Source: Lunularia cruciata (taxonomy: Eukaryota > Streptophyta > Marchantiopsida > Lunulariales > Lunulariaceae). From it: 64,000 nucleotides of DNA. Both the position numbers and the translations under genes were made by a program. The DNA lies in the NCBI GenBank assembly GCA_948567375.1, contig OX419758.1, positions 16,001,001 through 16,065,000 of the forward strand, read 5' to 3'. This document shows positions 1 to 13,509 of this stretch, piece by piece. Within the stretch, counting starts at the first letter, position 1. The number at the start of each line of letters is the position of its first letter. Under the pieces are notes generated by a model. That model did not search any database, was not told the origin of the DNA, and saw nothing but the letters and a program-made list of their open reading frames with translations.

Positions 1-205
1 TGTGCAGCTGATACATGTGAGGATGCTCAACACTCGTGAGTTTCCAACGTTCCATGCACCGACGCAGCGCTCAGGTATGGATAGCGCTCAGGTATGGATA
101 GATAAATTTCAGGAAGCTCAACAAAGCAATTCAGTTGTTGTGGAGCAGTTCTGTTACGACTTACAGAGGATGAAACATTAGCACCTTTTATCCCATACAA
201 CTTGC

Positions 206-545
206 AATGTGTACTGAAGTGAAGGAATGTTCATCTGTTGTTATGAAAGCCATTCTGTTATTAGTCACATAGGATGGAATATAAGCAAGTTTTGAACTCT
301 AAAACTTCCAAGTTAGGATAAAGTGAAGGAATGTTCATCTCGTGTTACGGAGCAGTAGTTTGAGGCTTACAAAGGATAAAACACTTCATCCTACTTTGCA
401 AGTTTCATCCCTCTGAAACTTGCAAAGTAGGATGAAGTGAAGGACTGTTCATTTTATGAGGGGAGCAATTATTTACAACTCACAAAGGATGGAACATCCT
501 CTTAAACTCGCGAAGTATAATGAAGTGAAGGAATGTTCGTTTCTC
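206..545. repeat. imperfect tandem repeat, unit about 90-110 bp
   Basis: The phrase AAGTGAAGGAATGTTC recurs with small changes near 218, 321, 437 and 523. Each copy is followed by a variable segment containing CACAAAGGAT- or ACAAAGGAT-like words. The copies are diverged, so the array is old. No coding potential is evident. Confidence 0.7.
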
Positions 546-923
546 TCCTTTTCTTTTCTGCATTGTATGGGATATAATGCAAACTATGTCATGAAATAAT
601 TCCACTGAAATAACTATTACAGTGGAGAACATGACCAAAGGGTATGGTTTCTCATTCCTTTTAGATTTCTTTCACAGCTTTGTAAACCTCCCACAGGTGA
701 GATGGTTTCTACGTTCCCTGATTCAAATTTCGTGTCCTCTTGGTGTGGCAAATTCCTGGACACAGGTATCGAGTCTGAAAAACCTTTGTAAGCAAATCAT
801 CTCTTTCTTACTTTGTGCAACTCTCTATTACCTTTTGATCTAGGCCGTTGGAATCCATAAATTGGAAGCAAAGCTTGTTTGGCACTTAAATGATAGTGGA
901 CAAGATAAGTCAAATGAGTAGAA

Positions 924-973
924 AGCGACCGCATGAGAAAACAAAAAGGATGGGAAGACCCGATCAAGCCGTC
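924..973 (-). repeat. R1 dispersed repeat, partial copy
   Basis: Reverse-strand copy of the R1 family: GCGACC, then GGATGGGAAGACCC, then ATCAAGCCGT. Better copies lie at 19365-19460 and 27350-27440. It keeps the small GATGGG/CCCATC-type hairpin core in degraded form. Confidence 0.6.
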
Positions 974-1310
974 AAATACAGTCTAGTTATGGTGATGACA
1001 GTAAAAGTGGTAATGCTAGTTGGGTGTACGGAGTCAATGAACAAGTTAACTTTTCTGGACTAGGTAGACAACCAGTGACCTGGTTGAAACTCAAGGCTCA
1101 GCCTTCATAAGAAGACGAAAGTCATTGCGGACACGTCAGCCCGACACCGAAAGCGACGGTACTTGAACTTCTCCGATGGATTCACACACGGTAACCGTAC
1201 TGGTGCGAGGATCTTCTTACTGAGGTAACGGTTGAGTCTCCGCCATTAGTCTTCACATCACTGTAGCATACTTGACTTTCGTCCCTGAGAGGTAAGTATT
1301 TCTCCTTCTG

Positions 1311-1359
1311 TGGCCCTCGTCCGCGTTTCCTGGCCCTCGTCCGCGTTTCCTTGCCCTCG
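1311..1359. repeat. 20-bp tandem repeat, about 2.5 copies
   Basis: Two exact 20-bp units (1311-1330 and 1331-1350, TGGCCCTCGTCCGCGTTTCC) are followed by a partial third. The unit is GC-rich in an AT-rich setting and carries CpG sites. Confidence 0.85.
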
Positions 1360-1429
1360 GGGTGCCATACGTTGGTACTACTCTTCAGAACTGGAGAGCT
1401 TTCCATTAGAAAATTTTAATGGGTGTGAA

Positions 1430-1490
1430 GGCGACCACATCAAGAAGGATGGGAAGACCCATCAAGCCCGTAGAGAGACAAAAGAATAGA
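1430..1490 (-). repeat. R1 dispersed repeat, partial copy
   Basis: Reverse-strand R1 copy: GGCGACCACATCAAGAAGGA, GATGGGAAGACCCATC, then AAGCCCGTAGAGAGACAAAA. It matches the complement of the plus-strand copies at 13700, 19365, 25912 and 27350. Confidence 0.65.
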
Positions 1491-4400
1491 ACGGTAGAAT
1501 GGGTCGAGGCCCCAGTAGTATCGAATCTGGCTTCTCGCACCTAAGATATCCGACCTATACATGTCGTTAAATATTCGAGCTATGCAAATCGTAAAATTTA
1601 CAAACTACTGGAGTGCTGTATATAATTGTCTTCAAGAGAACTAGACTCGGTTGGCTATGTAATCTACAGGCTGGAGAATCAAACGATTTGTCTGAAATAT
1701 CTGCTTCATTGCTTGCTTCTCGCATAATATAGACAAGGTTCTACATGACTTTGTACTATCTGAGGTCAAATTTAGTGATAAGAATCTCGATGATAAAAGT
1801 ATTCCAGATTAGGAAGTTACAAAGTAGTTGGACTGTGTCCTTCAATTTGTTACAGGTTTTCAGGTTGAGAAAATGATCATTTCTAGGTTCAGTTGGTCCA
1901 AATAGTGTCAGATTCGACCGTCACTCTTGAGAAAATAGAAAAAACACATAAAAATAATGTGAACATACGTTACTTTGTAATTATTTTGTAGCAAATCTTC
2001 AAAATTATCAAATTTCAAGTGATTTGTTTTTTTTTTTTTTGGAGCTTGGGTTTCACTCGGACCCATTTCGTCTAGCATATTATGTAAAGAAAGTAGAATT
2101 GTCAAGCAAGATAACAGATCAATGTTATAATGGCACGAACTCACGTTCCTTATGGAAAACAAGGAAGAATCCAGTTCATAAGACTGTGGATTTTTTCTCC
2201 AAAAAATCCCTAGCTTGCAGGATTTACATCAATGTTCTAACTCGAATTTATCTTTTTCTTATAGGCGAGACTCTCATTAAGGAATGCATAAACTCGATAG
2301 ACACAGCTACAGACTTGATTATCTTCCAGTGATGATATTAGAAGAGATCGTGCTTTTGAGAAAGACAGGTTTATGAATAAGGAGTTTTATCTAAGTAAAC
2401 TGATGTGGAACTATGATAGAGTTCAGAAAAGCAAGGAACCTGGAAGATAGCAAACAAAATGCACTAGGTTTACGTTAGTGGACAATATGCTATGCGGAAC
2501 AGAAGAGAGGAAGAGCTCAGAGTCTAAGTTCTAATGGATGTAGAAAGAGGTTGCAGCTTTAAGAAGTGAGATCCTCGTGAAAGTGAAGGGATATTGAGTA
2601 TTTTGTGACTAGGACCCCACTTCTCTATTCGAGCAGGACATCTTTAAATGTTTGTCTTTGATTAATGTTCTCTTAGCAAATGAAATAAATTTGTGAGAAA
2701 AAAATCTATACTTCATGGATTCCTAAGGATATATCTAAGGATCCTAAAGATCTATGAGAATATAAGGATGTGGCAAATTCATTTTAATATAATCCTATTA
2801 TAAAAAAATTTATTTATAAAAATGTATGCACTTATTTAGATTTTGTAAACAAAAGAGTAATACCTATTTTACCATTAAAGCAATGACAAATTAAGCTAGA
2901 GAAAATTTTTTTTAGATTCTAATCTTTGTTTAGTAATAATCAAAGTAGATCTCTTGTTAGTTATATTGCATAGCAAACTATTTGAATAGTGTAAGGAGTT
3001 CTTAATGTAGTATTCAACTATAAGTTAGTTTTGGAAGTTTCATCAAGATAGAAATTGAGAATAAAGTGATACGTATAGAGATTAATATCTTAGTGTGCTC
3101 TATGTCAGCATAGTTTTGTGATTTTTGTAGGAGATATTCATTCTATTACGTTATATGATGTTATTCTTGTATAATATATATCGCATCCTTCACAAAGCAG
3201 ATAATGATAGTACTTTCTGATTTCCTTTCATTAACTTAAAGTCATCTTACTTATGAGTTCAAATTGTACGACTTGCTAGGCAGTAACTAATTCATCAACT
3301 AATTTACTACTTGGACATTGTAAAAACACTTATTACTTGGATAATACACCAAGAACTTGAATCATAGTCAGTTCCTTTCTTCTACTTCTTGAGCAACATG
3401 AAGATGATCAATATGCATCTCTTTTACAGATTCTCTTCCAAAGCTTTGAAACTTTATGTCTTGGTGATGGCCACAGCTGCTAGCTGTTGAATCTTATTAA
3501 CTTCATAATCATCATGATCCTTAATAAAGTTTGCAAGTGAAGGAGGTTGAACTTTTTCAAGAAAAGAAGATGGATAAAAATGAAATTTTTTAATTAAAAA
3601 TACAAAGATAAAATGAATGAAAATATGGTAAGGAAAATCAATTTTATAAGCAATAAGAGAGATAATTTTGAGAAAAGAGAATAAAATAAGAAGGACCAAT
3701 CTAATTTGGAACTAGTTACCAATATGAGAATGGAGAAGAGAACAATTGTGTTTTGGACTTGTTTACCAATTTGAGTGTCAAGGTGCATTGATGGTTATAA
3801 GTGTTGAGTATAACATTGTCATAGATTACAAAAGACAAGTCATAATTCTATATATTGGTATATCTTACTATTTTAAGCAACAAGTAAACTTTTAAACTGC
3901 TTATAAGGTAAAGTGTAAGATGGACAAGACTATAGAATAATTAGGTAGAATGAAAAGGATGGTTATTAAGTAGAACATATTGAGGTATCAAGGGGGATTT
4001 TATCATGTTTAAGAAATAGTAGATAGTATAAATACCCAAGACAAATCCCCAAGACAAATTTAACTTTTACCTTCAACACAAGACAAATTTAACACCCTAA
4101 AACTCTTACCTAGCATAAGTTGAATAAAATCCTTAGTCACATGCTTAAGTTAGATCTGATTATGAACCAATATTAAGAAGCTTGGAGGAACCAATAAATA
4201 GATGATTTTTTTATGTCTTGAGCAAATTAGAAGATTTAGATTACTGCTTACTTAGTTTGAAAATTTATCAAGGCAAATCTAATAAACAAAAATATTCATC
4301 AATTGTTCAAAGAAGCAAGTTAAGAATTAAGCAAACGTTATAAGTAGCTAACTACACAAATGCAACAAATAGTGAAGTGGTTGGCTTACCAAAAAGGATT

Positions 4401-7400
4401 TGAGGTTAAAGGTAAGCATTGATGAGAGAATAATCTTTCTCTAAAGGGTGTCTTAAACCTCATCTCCTAATTATACAAAGAAGAGTTCTTGGAAATCTAG
4501 AACACTCAACCTCAAATAGTAACTTGAAAGTTGGAGTGTTCCCTCTCAAATTAGATCACATGTCTAAAGTAGTGCATAACACGTTAGAGACTTTAAAAGT
4601 TTGGAGATTTACCTCTTGAAGAAAGATAGTTATTGCCATCATCCCTACATTATTTGAAATTACTAATCAAAGTGGCTCAAAAGACCAAAAGTGTTGCAAG
4701 TACTTGAGTAAAAAAGGAATTTTAGGCATCGTAACATACTAGCCAAAGCATAAAGTTATCAAGTTGGGGAGGTAAGCTTCCTTTTTAGAGTTGAACTCAC
4801 ATAATAAAAGGTTTCAATAATAGATTTATGTGTATCCATAAAATATTTAGGGTTTCAAGTTATGCTAAAGTTGGAGACATTTTATGGGCAAAGATCCCAT
4901 ACCTATAAGGACTACGGGTAACCTTTTGGATTACCTTAGCTTTTTACATCTATGTGTCTTTACCCATAGGAAAGTTGAACATCGGGACTCATGCACTACT
5001 TGTAAAACTATTGTAGTACCCCCTAATATATGTGCTCTTTGCTTGATGGCAATATTTTTAGAAAGCTCTCGTAAAGATGCTTATAGCAAAATCACACTTC
5101 AAAGTTATTGAGAGTTATTGTGAGAAATTTACTGCAAAGTATATGGATTGATGTGTGGATAAGATCTCGGTATCTCAAAATTAAGATTTAGTTCATATTC
5201 CTCTAAAAGGAGATACAAGAAAGTGATAACTATAACCACCAAAATAGAGATCCAAAGTTAATGCTTTTGGTAACATTGTAAGCATTGATAAGATCTAAAG
5301 TTTTCTACAAGACCAAGTTTGACCTTAGAATCATAATTCAAACTATGGATGTCCAAACTAAGCATTTTTGGTACTAATATAAATCCCTTGACAAAAGCTT
5401 TTAGAGATGAACAAGTTTGATCCAAATCTATGAGTAAAATGATCAGTGATTCTCATTTGACTATTTTATTTAGGGGTATAAATTTGGAAGATAAAAAGAG
5501 TAGAGGGATCTTAGGCAATCCAAAGCTTTATAGAAGGTTTGCTTGGAAACCAAACTTAACCTTGTTGTATATCTTGTACTATATATGTATATCTTGTACT
5601 AAGCGTGGCCTCATCTTTATTGATCTTTGATTTACGGGCCAAGAACAATGAGTCACAATGAAATATAAGCTACGTCTAGTTAGATGTCATGGACAATTGA
5701 GCTGGAAGCTAGATGAGCCGTCGTAATATGAGTCCTTTGAACTACAAGAAGGAGATCATGGACTCTTCAAATCAAGTCAAGCTGAGAGTGTGTCACTTGG
5801 AATTAATACTTGGTATAATAATCCATTATTGGTGTAAAAGAAGTTAACCTATTATCCTTTATAATTGGTCATTTGGAATTTACTCTTGATTCCTTGTACA
5901 AAAGTCTATTATGGAACAGAAAGTTTAGTCAGTATCCTCTATTGCAATTTAAGCCAAAAATAAGTTAACAAAAGATATCTCCTTTTAGATTTGCCCGGAC
6001 TTAGATTTGTATTAATATTATAACTTGACTGCATGGAATCGGAGAACTGAATTGTTTTTTGTGATTTGGGTGTGTGGAATTTGCCAAAATTATTGTGGAA
6101 ATAATTGATACTTGAACTATATATAGTTGGAGTCACTCTCCACAAATGATGTTTTACTTTTTGCGTGATTGGTGGCTTGTGTTTTTCATATACATGACGA
6201 TAAATTTACCTAAAAATTAGAACCATATGTTAGTAGTGGAAACTAATCTTATCTTATTCTACGTTAATAATTACGATTACCATCCCGGCGATCCTTAGAG
6301 CCATATGAAATCCACCTTAGGCAATCCTTTTGGTTTCCTGCGGTGTTGAAGGAACACTTTGCAGCAAAGTTTAGGATTGGGGATAACAATGGGGACTGCC
6401 TTTGCCCATGGGGATGGGGCACCTACTAAATCCACGTATTAGAGGAAATTACTCTCAAAAATGTTGTGATGGAGGTTTCTACTTGGTTAGTTATCTTTAC
6501 CTGCTGACGGAATCCCTCTTGGTTTGTTTATCCCCCAGAATTTATTCCATCTTACGACGTACGACGGCCCGACTAGTATTATGTAATATAATAAGATTAA
6601 AAGAAGTCGTCCATTATGAGAGGCTTAAACATCTAATCATAACCTTACGTTATCTATGAATTCAAAGTTCTCATTGTTGTAAAAACATCCACGCTTTCCA
6701 CATTCAACGTAAACCCAACACTCCTTCCATGTAACCTTAATCTATTGTTAATACTTAAGTTTCTTGCCTTATATCTTATGACATATTTAAAATGTTTAAA
6801 ATTGAAGATATTACGTAATAACATGCATTTCACAAGGACAAAGAAGAAAAAAGACATAGAAATGAGATATTTAATAGAAATTATTGGACATTTACATCTT
6901 ATAATAATAATAGATTTATTTGCATTTCTGTAAGCCTTTCCCGACCTAAAATAAACCTAAAAGAATGATATTATGAGAGATACTCCATGATTTATATATT
7001 ACCATAGCTTTGGACTTTGAATCTACCATCATAATGTTCGTATCAGTTCAAGATTTTGTTAAGATGTAATTTGAGAGTTTATTTATTTCTCATGGATTGA
7101 GACTAAAACTATTAGTCTATTTTATTTGAGAAGCCTACTGCCAAATATATAATTATTCTGAAGAATTTTAATCTTTTCAAGATTTTGTAGATACAATTTC
7201 TATATAATAAAATTTAAGGTGTACAGAATGAAATCCTTTGAAAAATATATAATGTCCATAAAATTTAAAGGTCTTTTTCTTGAATATGACAAGAATGAAT
7301 AGTTTTTTAATAAAAAATAGAATAATTCTGATACAAAGTGCATGGAAAAAATATAAATACTGCTTTAGTGAATTGTTAATATGAAACATAGAACTAGAGC

Positions 7401-8656
7401 TAAACTATTTTGAAATATATAGAAGGATTACTCTTGTAAAAGAGTACGGGAATGCACCTGATATCTAAGTTGACCTGCAACTTTGAGTACAAACTATATT
7501 AGGTAATATCACTTCCATATCTTCTCTATGTTCATGACGTAGTAAAGTACAATGATTGACTTACTGTTGGCATCTAACAAATCAAATACACCTATATAAA
7601 CATTCAAATATCTTCATATTTCATTGTTTTCATATAATGTCCATAAAAATCCACAAGACCGCAGAAGATTTGTGTAGTATCCACATGTTCCTTGTCCGTT
7701 TGGAAAATCCAACCCAATATTTCTTTCATATTATAGTAGATGCTGCATGGATATTTCTGAAATCGCACAAGTCAAAACTGAAACACCTTGCTACCTCTAT
7801 TATCCCCCTTTCTACTTTCTCTTCAATAATACTTGTTCTCTAGGACTAATCGAACCATGCAGGACTAGGCTTGTGCCCAAATACTGCATAGCCTTTTTAT
7901 TTGTAGGGGAAACTGGCACTATCAACAGAAACATGTTCCTGTTCCGTAGCAAAAAGTGTGACTCACATGGGAGCAAAATATTTCGTTAACGGAAGTTTCG
8001 AGATTTGACCGTGTCTCTGTCTCTAACAAATTTCACGTGCCGAAGCCTCGATGTCAGTTGTGGATTGTTGGAATCAACATCCTCCTGATTCTGCTCGTTG
8101 CTTCTGGAGTCCACATCTGGGTCGTGAAAATTTGGTTCTTATTGGAAGGAACTAGAAAGCGGAGGCCTGTCAGTCAAAGTTCGGTAACTATGGTTACGTC
8201 CCTACGCGTAACGTTATGAAGGAAGGCCGGCGATGGGAATGGTGCGTTGGTTGGACTGGGGTAGGGGTTAACTACCAGTGGTCGTGTTCGTCTCCTTCCT
8301 GCGAGTTGCGGGGTTGGACTTTTGTGCTGTATGATTCTTGCTTTTCGGTTGTGCTCGGGAGTGGGGTTCAGAGGACGAACAGTTGCGATTGGTTTTGTTG
8401 AAATGTGAGGCTCAGGTAAAGTACTTTAGGAAAGAGCGTTGCTCTATCGTTCGGAATCTCATTGGATGTGCGAGGATGAAGCACGCGTCGCCCACGAGGG
8501 AGGAGAATTTTTGTTGAGGAATGGGGGTCGTGGTAGATACGCGGAGTGGGAGAAGTTTGGATTTCGGGTTTTGGTGTCCTGTAATTACTGCGCGGGACTT
8601 GATCGGCTTCGGTTGAAGATATTGAGGGTTTGTAATTCGCCGTTCAGATCGGATAA

Positions 8657-8665
8657 TTAGGGTTT
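8657..8665 (-). promoter_or_regulatory. telo-box upstream of the COA1-like gene
   Basis: TTAGGGTTT on the plus strand is the complement of the plant telo-box AAACCCTAA. It lies about 40 bp upstream of the chosen ATG at 8703. Telo-boxes are common near the start of nuclear genes for ribosomal and organelle-biogenesis proteins, which fits a mitochondrial assembly factor. No convincing TATA box is visible; the GC-richer stretch 8030-8700 is probably promoter plus 5' leader. Confidence 0.5.
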
Positions 8666-8702
8666 TAGTTCTGGAGAATTGTGGTCTGAGCCAGGGTAAA
8701 AA

Positions 8703-9908
8703 ATGCACCGACGCACGATTGCGCCTGTTGTTTCCTGCCTTTCCCGCTATGGCACATTTGGGAGGAGCAGTCGTGGGGGTCGGATGTGCCCGTCCTCACA
8801 TCGTTGCGCATCGGGGTTCGTTTATCTTACCCTTTGGAGAAGATTTAAGTTCCTCTCGAAATAAATCGAATTGTAGTTGCGAAAGTCATGTACGGTTCCT
8901 GAAGCGGAACAGTTTATAAATTTATCTACATCTGATGTTTTGCGATCAACGTTTCAGGGTAGCTGAAACCGTAGCGGGAACCGAGGAGGCATCAAAGTCT
9001 CGAGTTGCTCAAAGGGTGGGGGCCGTGGCATTATGCGGGGCCATGGGATGGGCAGCTGCTAGCGCTGCTGAAGACATATATATTTATGATCAATGTAGCA
9101 GGTAAATTGCGCGAAAACTCTCCTGACAGTCCATCGTTATTGCCCACCCTGAAGGCTTCATTTCACGGGTTTCGGAGTTTGTTAAGCCAGAAGTTTTGGT
9201 GTGCTTGATGTGCAGTTGAGGTTGGCTTGGAATGGTTTAAGGCTGTTGAATGCCTCTAGTAATGTCTAGAGGCTAATTATCAGTGCACGCATCTTATTCT
9301 CAGCAAGGCTATTGAAAAAGCATCACAAGATCCAAGGTTGAAGAAATTCATCGGAGACGAAATTAAGTTGGGCCAATGGCACTGGTATCAGGCATCCCTT
9401 GCTGTGGCACACAAGGGCATGTCCGCATCCTGCAGTTTCCCAGTTTATGGCACTCAAGGAACTGCAAATCTCCATCTGAAGGCCGTGCGTCTGCATGGTG
9501 AGCTCCTCAGGGTTGAGAATATAATTAGATTATGTTATATTATCTGTCTTCAGTAGGTGTTGATTACTCGTTCTACGAACGGCTTTTACACTCATTTCAA
9601 CTATTATTGTTATATACCTCGTTTGTAGTGTCTGTATCTTCTAGTCCATCTGCTTTGTCTAGTCTTTCACAATTTTGGTGTCTAATTTTACAGCTAGAAC
9701 AGAATCTGTCTTCCACAATATTTTTGGGGGAGGTCGATGGGAAGTGTTGATGTTGGAGGCACAAGTTCCAGGGGAGAGTGATGGAGGAACGGTTGCTTCA
9801 TTGAAGAGGATAAATCTAATGCAAGTCACCGATGAGCCTAAAACTGGAGATGGGGTGAAAGGAGAGGATGCGGGCCCTTGCAGGTCAGCTTCTCTTCAAG
9901 AGGTGTAG
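8703..9908 (+). CDS. COA1-family mitochondrial protein (four exons)
   Basis: I assemble exons 8703-8848, 8958-9101, 9304-9497 and 9694-9908 (699 nt, 232 aa). Phases agree at all three joins. Introns end in CAG; introns 2 and 3 begin GTAAAT and GTGAGC. The first donor (GTTCCT) is weak, so the end of exon 1 is the least certain point. Residues 1-48 are rich in Arg and Ser with no acidic residue, as in a mitochondrial presequence. One membrane segment lies near residues 69-87. A soluble domain follows with family-like words KAIEKAS, ASLAVAHK, SCSFPVYG and LKAVR. The COA1 family works in assembly of respiratory complexes (cytochrome oxidase in yeast and human) at the inner mitochondrial membrane; plant members are little characterised. 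The ATG at 8750 in another frame was rejected because no donor gives the phase required by exon 2. Family assignment is from remembered patterns, not a search. Confidence 0.75.
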
Positions 9909-10154
9909 GGTATACCATTGTTTGTCGTGTGTTTCGAAACGCGTCAATGAAAGAGAACTGGGGTTGGAGATGGCAAGAAGGTATTTTCACGTTTCCATGT
10001 ATGAGGATTTCACATTTCTTGATTCCTTGTACTTCGGAATTAGTATGCGATGCAGTTAGTCCTGATAGATGCTTTGTACCGTGGATCAAGTGTCATTTTT
10101 AGCTCGTCTAAGTCTCATCCCCACGATGTTCAGACCTTCCTGACAGGGACAGCC

Positions 10155-10238
10155 ATTAACTCTCTTGAGGTCGAACCTCTACATGTAATTAATTACCTCT
10201 ACATTAACTCTCTTGAGGTCGAACCTCTACATGTAATT
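10155..10238. repeat. 36-bp direct repeat
   Basis: Two identical 36-bp copies (10155-10190 and 10203-10238), each starting ATTAACTCTCTTGAGGTCGA, are separated by 12 bp. This is a recent local duplication downstream of the COA1-like gene. Confidence 0.9.
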
Positions 10239-12867
10239 CCAGTACCCGTGTGGTACTGGCCCAGGAACTTTCTTACTAAGTCTTAATGTTTGAGACGGAG
10301 GATCTTATATATAAGGTGCACTGCTGTGTTTTCCAGCATTGCGCTTATCCAAATATGCTACACCAAGTAGCCCTCCTCCTTCTTGGCCGGAGGAATGCGC
10401 CCAAGCATGCCATAACCGGGAATAGAGGGAGAGCTGGTTATAAACTGTCGCGGAGATATTTCTTTTTTGTTTTTTCATCACGTTTTACCCAGGATTTCAC
10501 GCTACAACCAAGGCTTTCTTCCTGGCTGGTCTTTTTCCAGTCCTGAGCCCCACCGAGTACTCGACCCCGCAGTTTTTATCGACCTATTAACGGCATCTAT
10601 CGTTGCAAGCTCAAAGTTGGATACTAGATTTTTGTACCGGATGATACCTAACCGATGATAGCTTTTGCATGCCGTCTCGGACAAAATGGCTTACCTTACA
10701 TAGATTGTGTCGATATTCGATTTCTAAATTAAGTGTTCTTCCACTCAGCAGCACCTGACGAGCATGTTCATGTTTAGGGTATGAATGAGTTATCAGCTCT
10801 GAGTACTTGGACGTACTTGAACATTCTGGAGAACATCTTGGCTTTGCTATTCTTTTATTTTTCCAATATTACTCAGGGGTAGAAACTACAGGCATCCTAC
10901 AGTACTCCAAATCTCAGAAGGCGGACTCGAGTGTTAAGAGACTCTTGCTATGAGGCATTATATTTTCTCTCAAAATCCATTCGGAGAACGCGTTTATTCT
11001 TTCATTTCTCAGATTGTGCCGTCCCTGGTCCTCTTTCTTTACTTCCTTTATCTATGCCTTTCTATAGCTTTTTGATGAAGTCTTTCAGTTCCCTGGAGTG
11101 CGAGTGAGAATTACCTGTCGCCGCAGTTGTGTTATAGTTGGGATAGGGTCTGTTGCATCGTTTGGTGCGCAGTGGTCGATCAAGGTAAGATTTGTAACAC
11201 GATACTCAGATTTACCCCGTAATTTCCTTGGGGCAGATTAGGCCTGGTATCCTATCCTTTCTATCGTCATTGTCAATAGCTGTGTGTAACTGTGTACATC
11301 CCACCAGACTTACAATCATGACATGGCGTCTTGTGCAGACTGGGAGAGGGATATGACATGTGAAATTTCTTGGATCTGAAGTTTGCGAATTAAATACGAG
11401 TGGTATAGACGGTCGACACCAAGACTGATGATGCGGAAATTTCTGTAGCTTGATGTGAGTCTCCGATAAGTAAGGAGCCGACCGAAGCGAGTATGTTTCA
11501 ATCGAATTTGTATATCAAAACCTAAGCAAGCCTGGCTCCTGATTAGTCTTTCTGGAATAGGGTGATCTGCTAGGGAAACTGATGCTTCAAACTGTACAAA
11601 GGCTGACCAAACTGTGGATGCCAAAGATCCCAAGCAATGTTAAAGGAAATAGAGCTCTTGTTCACAGCTGGAAGTCTGTTCGTGCGTGTAAAGATTATAC
11701 GGGCGGTCAGGCTGTACTGGTGTTTGGGAGGAAAAGAGAGCAGATAATCTTTTAGCAAGCACGAGAAGGACCGGCTCGAAATTTTACGTTGCTCATCACT
11801 AGAATGGAAGTACAAAGGACGGAACTTCAGCACGTAGTGTATTTTCAACACGTATTGTTCAACACGTAGTGTATTTTCACGGGGAAATGTGTTACTCAAT
11901 CAAGTCAAGTACGATCCAAACGGTATTCGTTTTGTTCTATGTTCGACCAAAGATTTTTGGTAGTTGACGTGTAGACAGTATTCAGTGTATATATGATCAA
12001 CGTAGAGCCATGGCCTGGCCAACATGTTCACATCGGCGTGAAAATAGTTATCACATCTGGTTTCGCATGTCATAGTACAATATAAATACACTTCCATGCA
12101 GATACATTTCTTCAGAGTCTTGAGAGCAATACCTTTTACCCTTGCAAGGTTCACTAATATACCTTACACGTTCGTTTCCTTTTCCTTCAGCTCTAGCTGG
12201 TAGATCAGACTCGGTCCGAGTGCGGAGAAGTTTTACGAGCAAAACCCGCTGCCTAGTGTGGTATAGTGTATCAGTTTGACATGAGGACACTATCTGCAGA
12301 TACCTTACCATTTAACGTAATGTAGCGAGGATCTCCATCAAGGTCTGCCAAGGACAGGATTTTATCTCATTAGGACGGTGCCGATGCAACTGCTTACAGA
12401 CGGAGGGTATCATTTATGGAACTACCTCTCCCCTCCTGGCAGTTTGAACATGATCTTTACCAAGGGGCATTGAAGTCGATGCAGTTCCAAACCTGATCCT
12501 TGAAGGTAGATACACATGGAAATCAAACCAAGCATAGATCTTCCACATAATACCAGGGCGTAGGGTGGACATTTCTGGTTCAGGCTGTAAGCCCTGTGGA
12601 ATAGGTCTTGACGACAAAACTAATTTCCTGAAGGCGTTGGTATAAAGATCATAAGCACCTCTCTCATTACAATTACTAAAAGCACTGCTGTTTCAAAGCA
12701 AAACGTTAAGGAGGAAGCATACCTTCACAAAGATAAATAATGCACACGGGATAATTAGAAATCAGATCAAGCGGAGCTGTACAAGGATAAGGATAAGACC
12801 TATGAAGGACGATGGGACTAAATTCCAGTAGCGTCGAAATTATAAATTTTGTTTTATTGCCCTCAGA

Positions 12868-12990
12868 ATGTCATATAGAATGTGTATAGTTATGTAAGTC
12901 AAACAGTTTACATAGAATGTGTGGTTATGTAAGTCAAATAGTCCATATAGAACGTGAGTAGTTATATAAACCAAATAGCGCACATACAAC
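12868..12990. repeat. imperfect tandem repeat, unit about 36-40 bp
   Basis: Three to four diverged units share CATATAGAATGTG, AGTTATGTAAGTCAAA and variants. No coding meaning is seen. Confidence 0.7.
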
Positions 12991-13509
12991 TGGAGTATCT
13001 GGAAATCATCATCTAATGTGAATGCTTTTCTTTAGATTACACTGACCAATGCCAATGCTCTCCATAGAATTATGGACTGCAATTGTCGTCTCGTTCAATT
13101 GGAAGGCAAGTGGTTAAAGCGCTAGGTTGAGAGTATAAAACATCTTTTCTCTGTCGTATTACACCAAATACTGCTTATCTACTGCAATTGTACTGGGAGA
13201 GAAAAGTACATTCCTTCCTTCCAATCACACGCATCTTAAAGTCAGTTATTAACAGTAATAACATACATGAGAAGAAATGAAAAGTGTTGAGAGTGCACAA
13301 TTACCAAAAAACTAGAAGTATTATCACTTCCTTAAATACTAAACCAATCTTTCACCTAGATAGTAAGTCAACTCTTCCACACCTCTTATGTTTTAATTTA
13401 TGATTTGATGGTTTTCCTATCTTTCTTGTATAGGAGTATGCGGCGAGGTCACCTCTTGGTTCCTCTAGTCTTGGAATTATATGGAACGATGTACATGGCA
13501 TTCTACATA

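Larger units (their letters stand above)
1..8000. other. gene-poor AT-rich region
   Basis: I see no gene I can support here. The open frames are short (under about 105 codons), overlap on both strands, and match no family I recognise. The stretch holds the tandem repeats and R1 copies listed separately, a poly-T run near 2028-2041, and otherwise unstructured AT-rich sequence. Old, unrecognisable transposon debris is likely. Confidence 0.6.

Noticed and set aside
8412-8708. 98-codon minus-strand frame upstream of the COA1-like gene
   Set aside because: It covers the presumed promoter and leader, has no recognised domain, and is best seen as a chance frame in GC-richer DNA.
10050-12650. Several frames of 60-110 codons on both strands
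   Set aside because: No family motif, no consistent splice structure, and overlapping frames on opposite strands; likely chance frames in GC-richer DNA.
13105-13135. A-box-like GGCAAGTGGTTAAAGCG suggesting a tRNA gene or SINE
   Set aside because: No B box (GGTTCGANTCC-like) at the right distance and no cloverleaf pairing.
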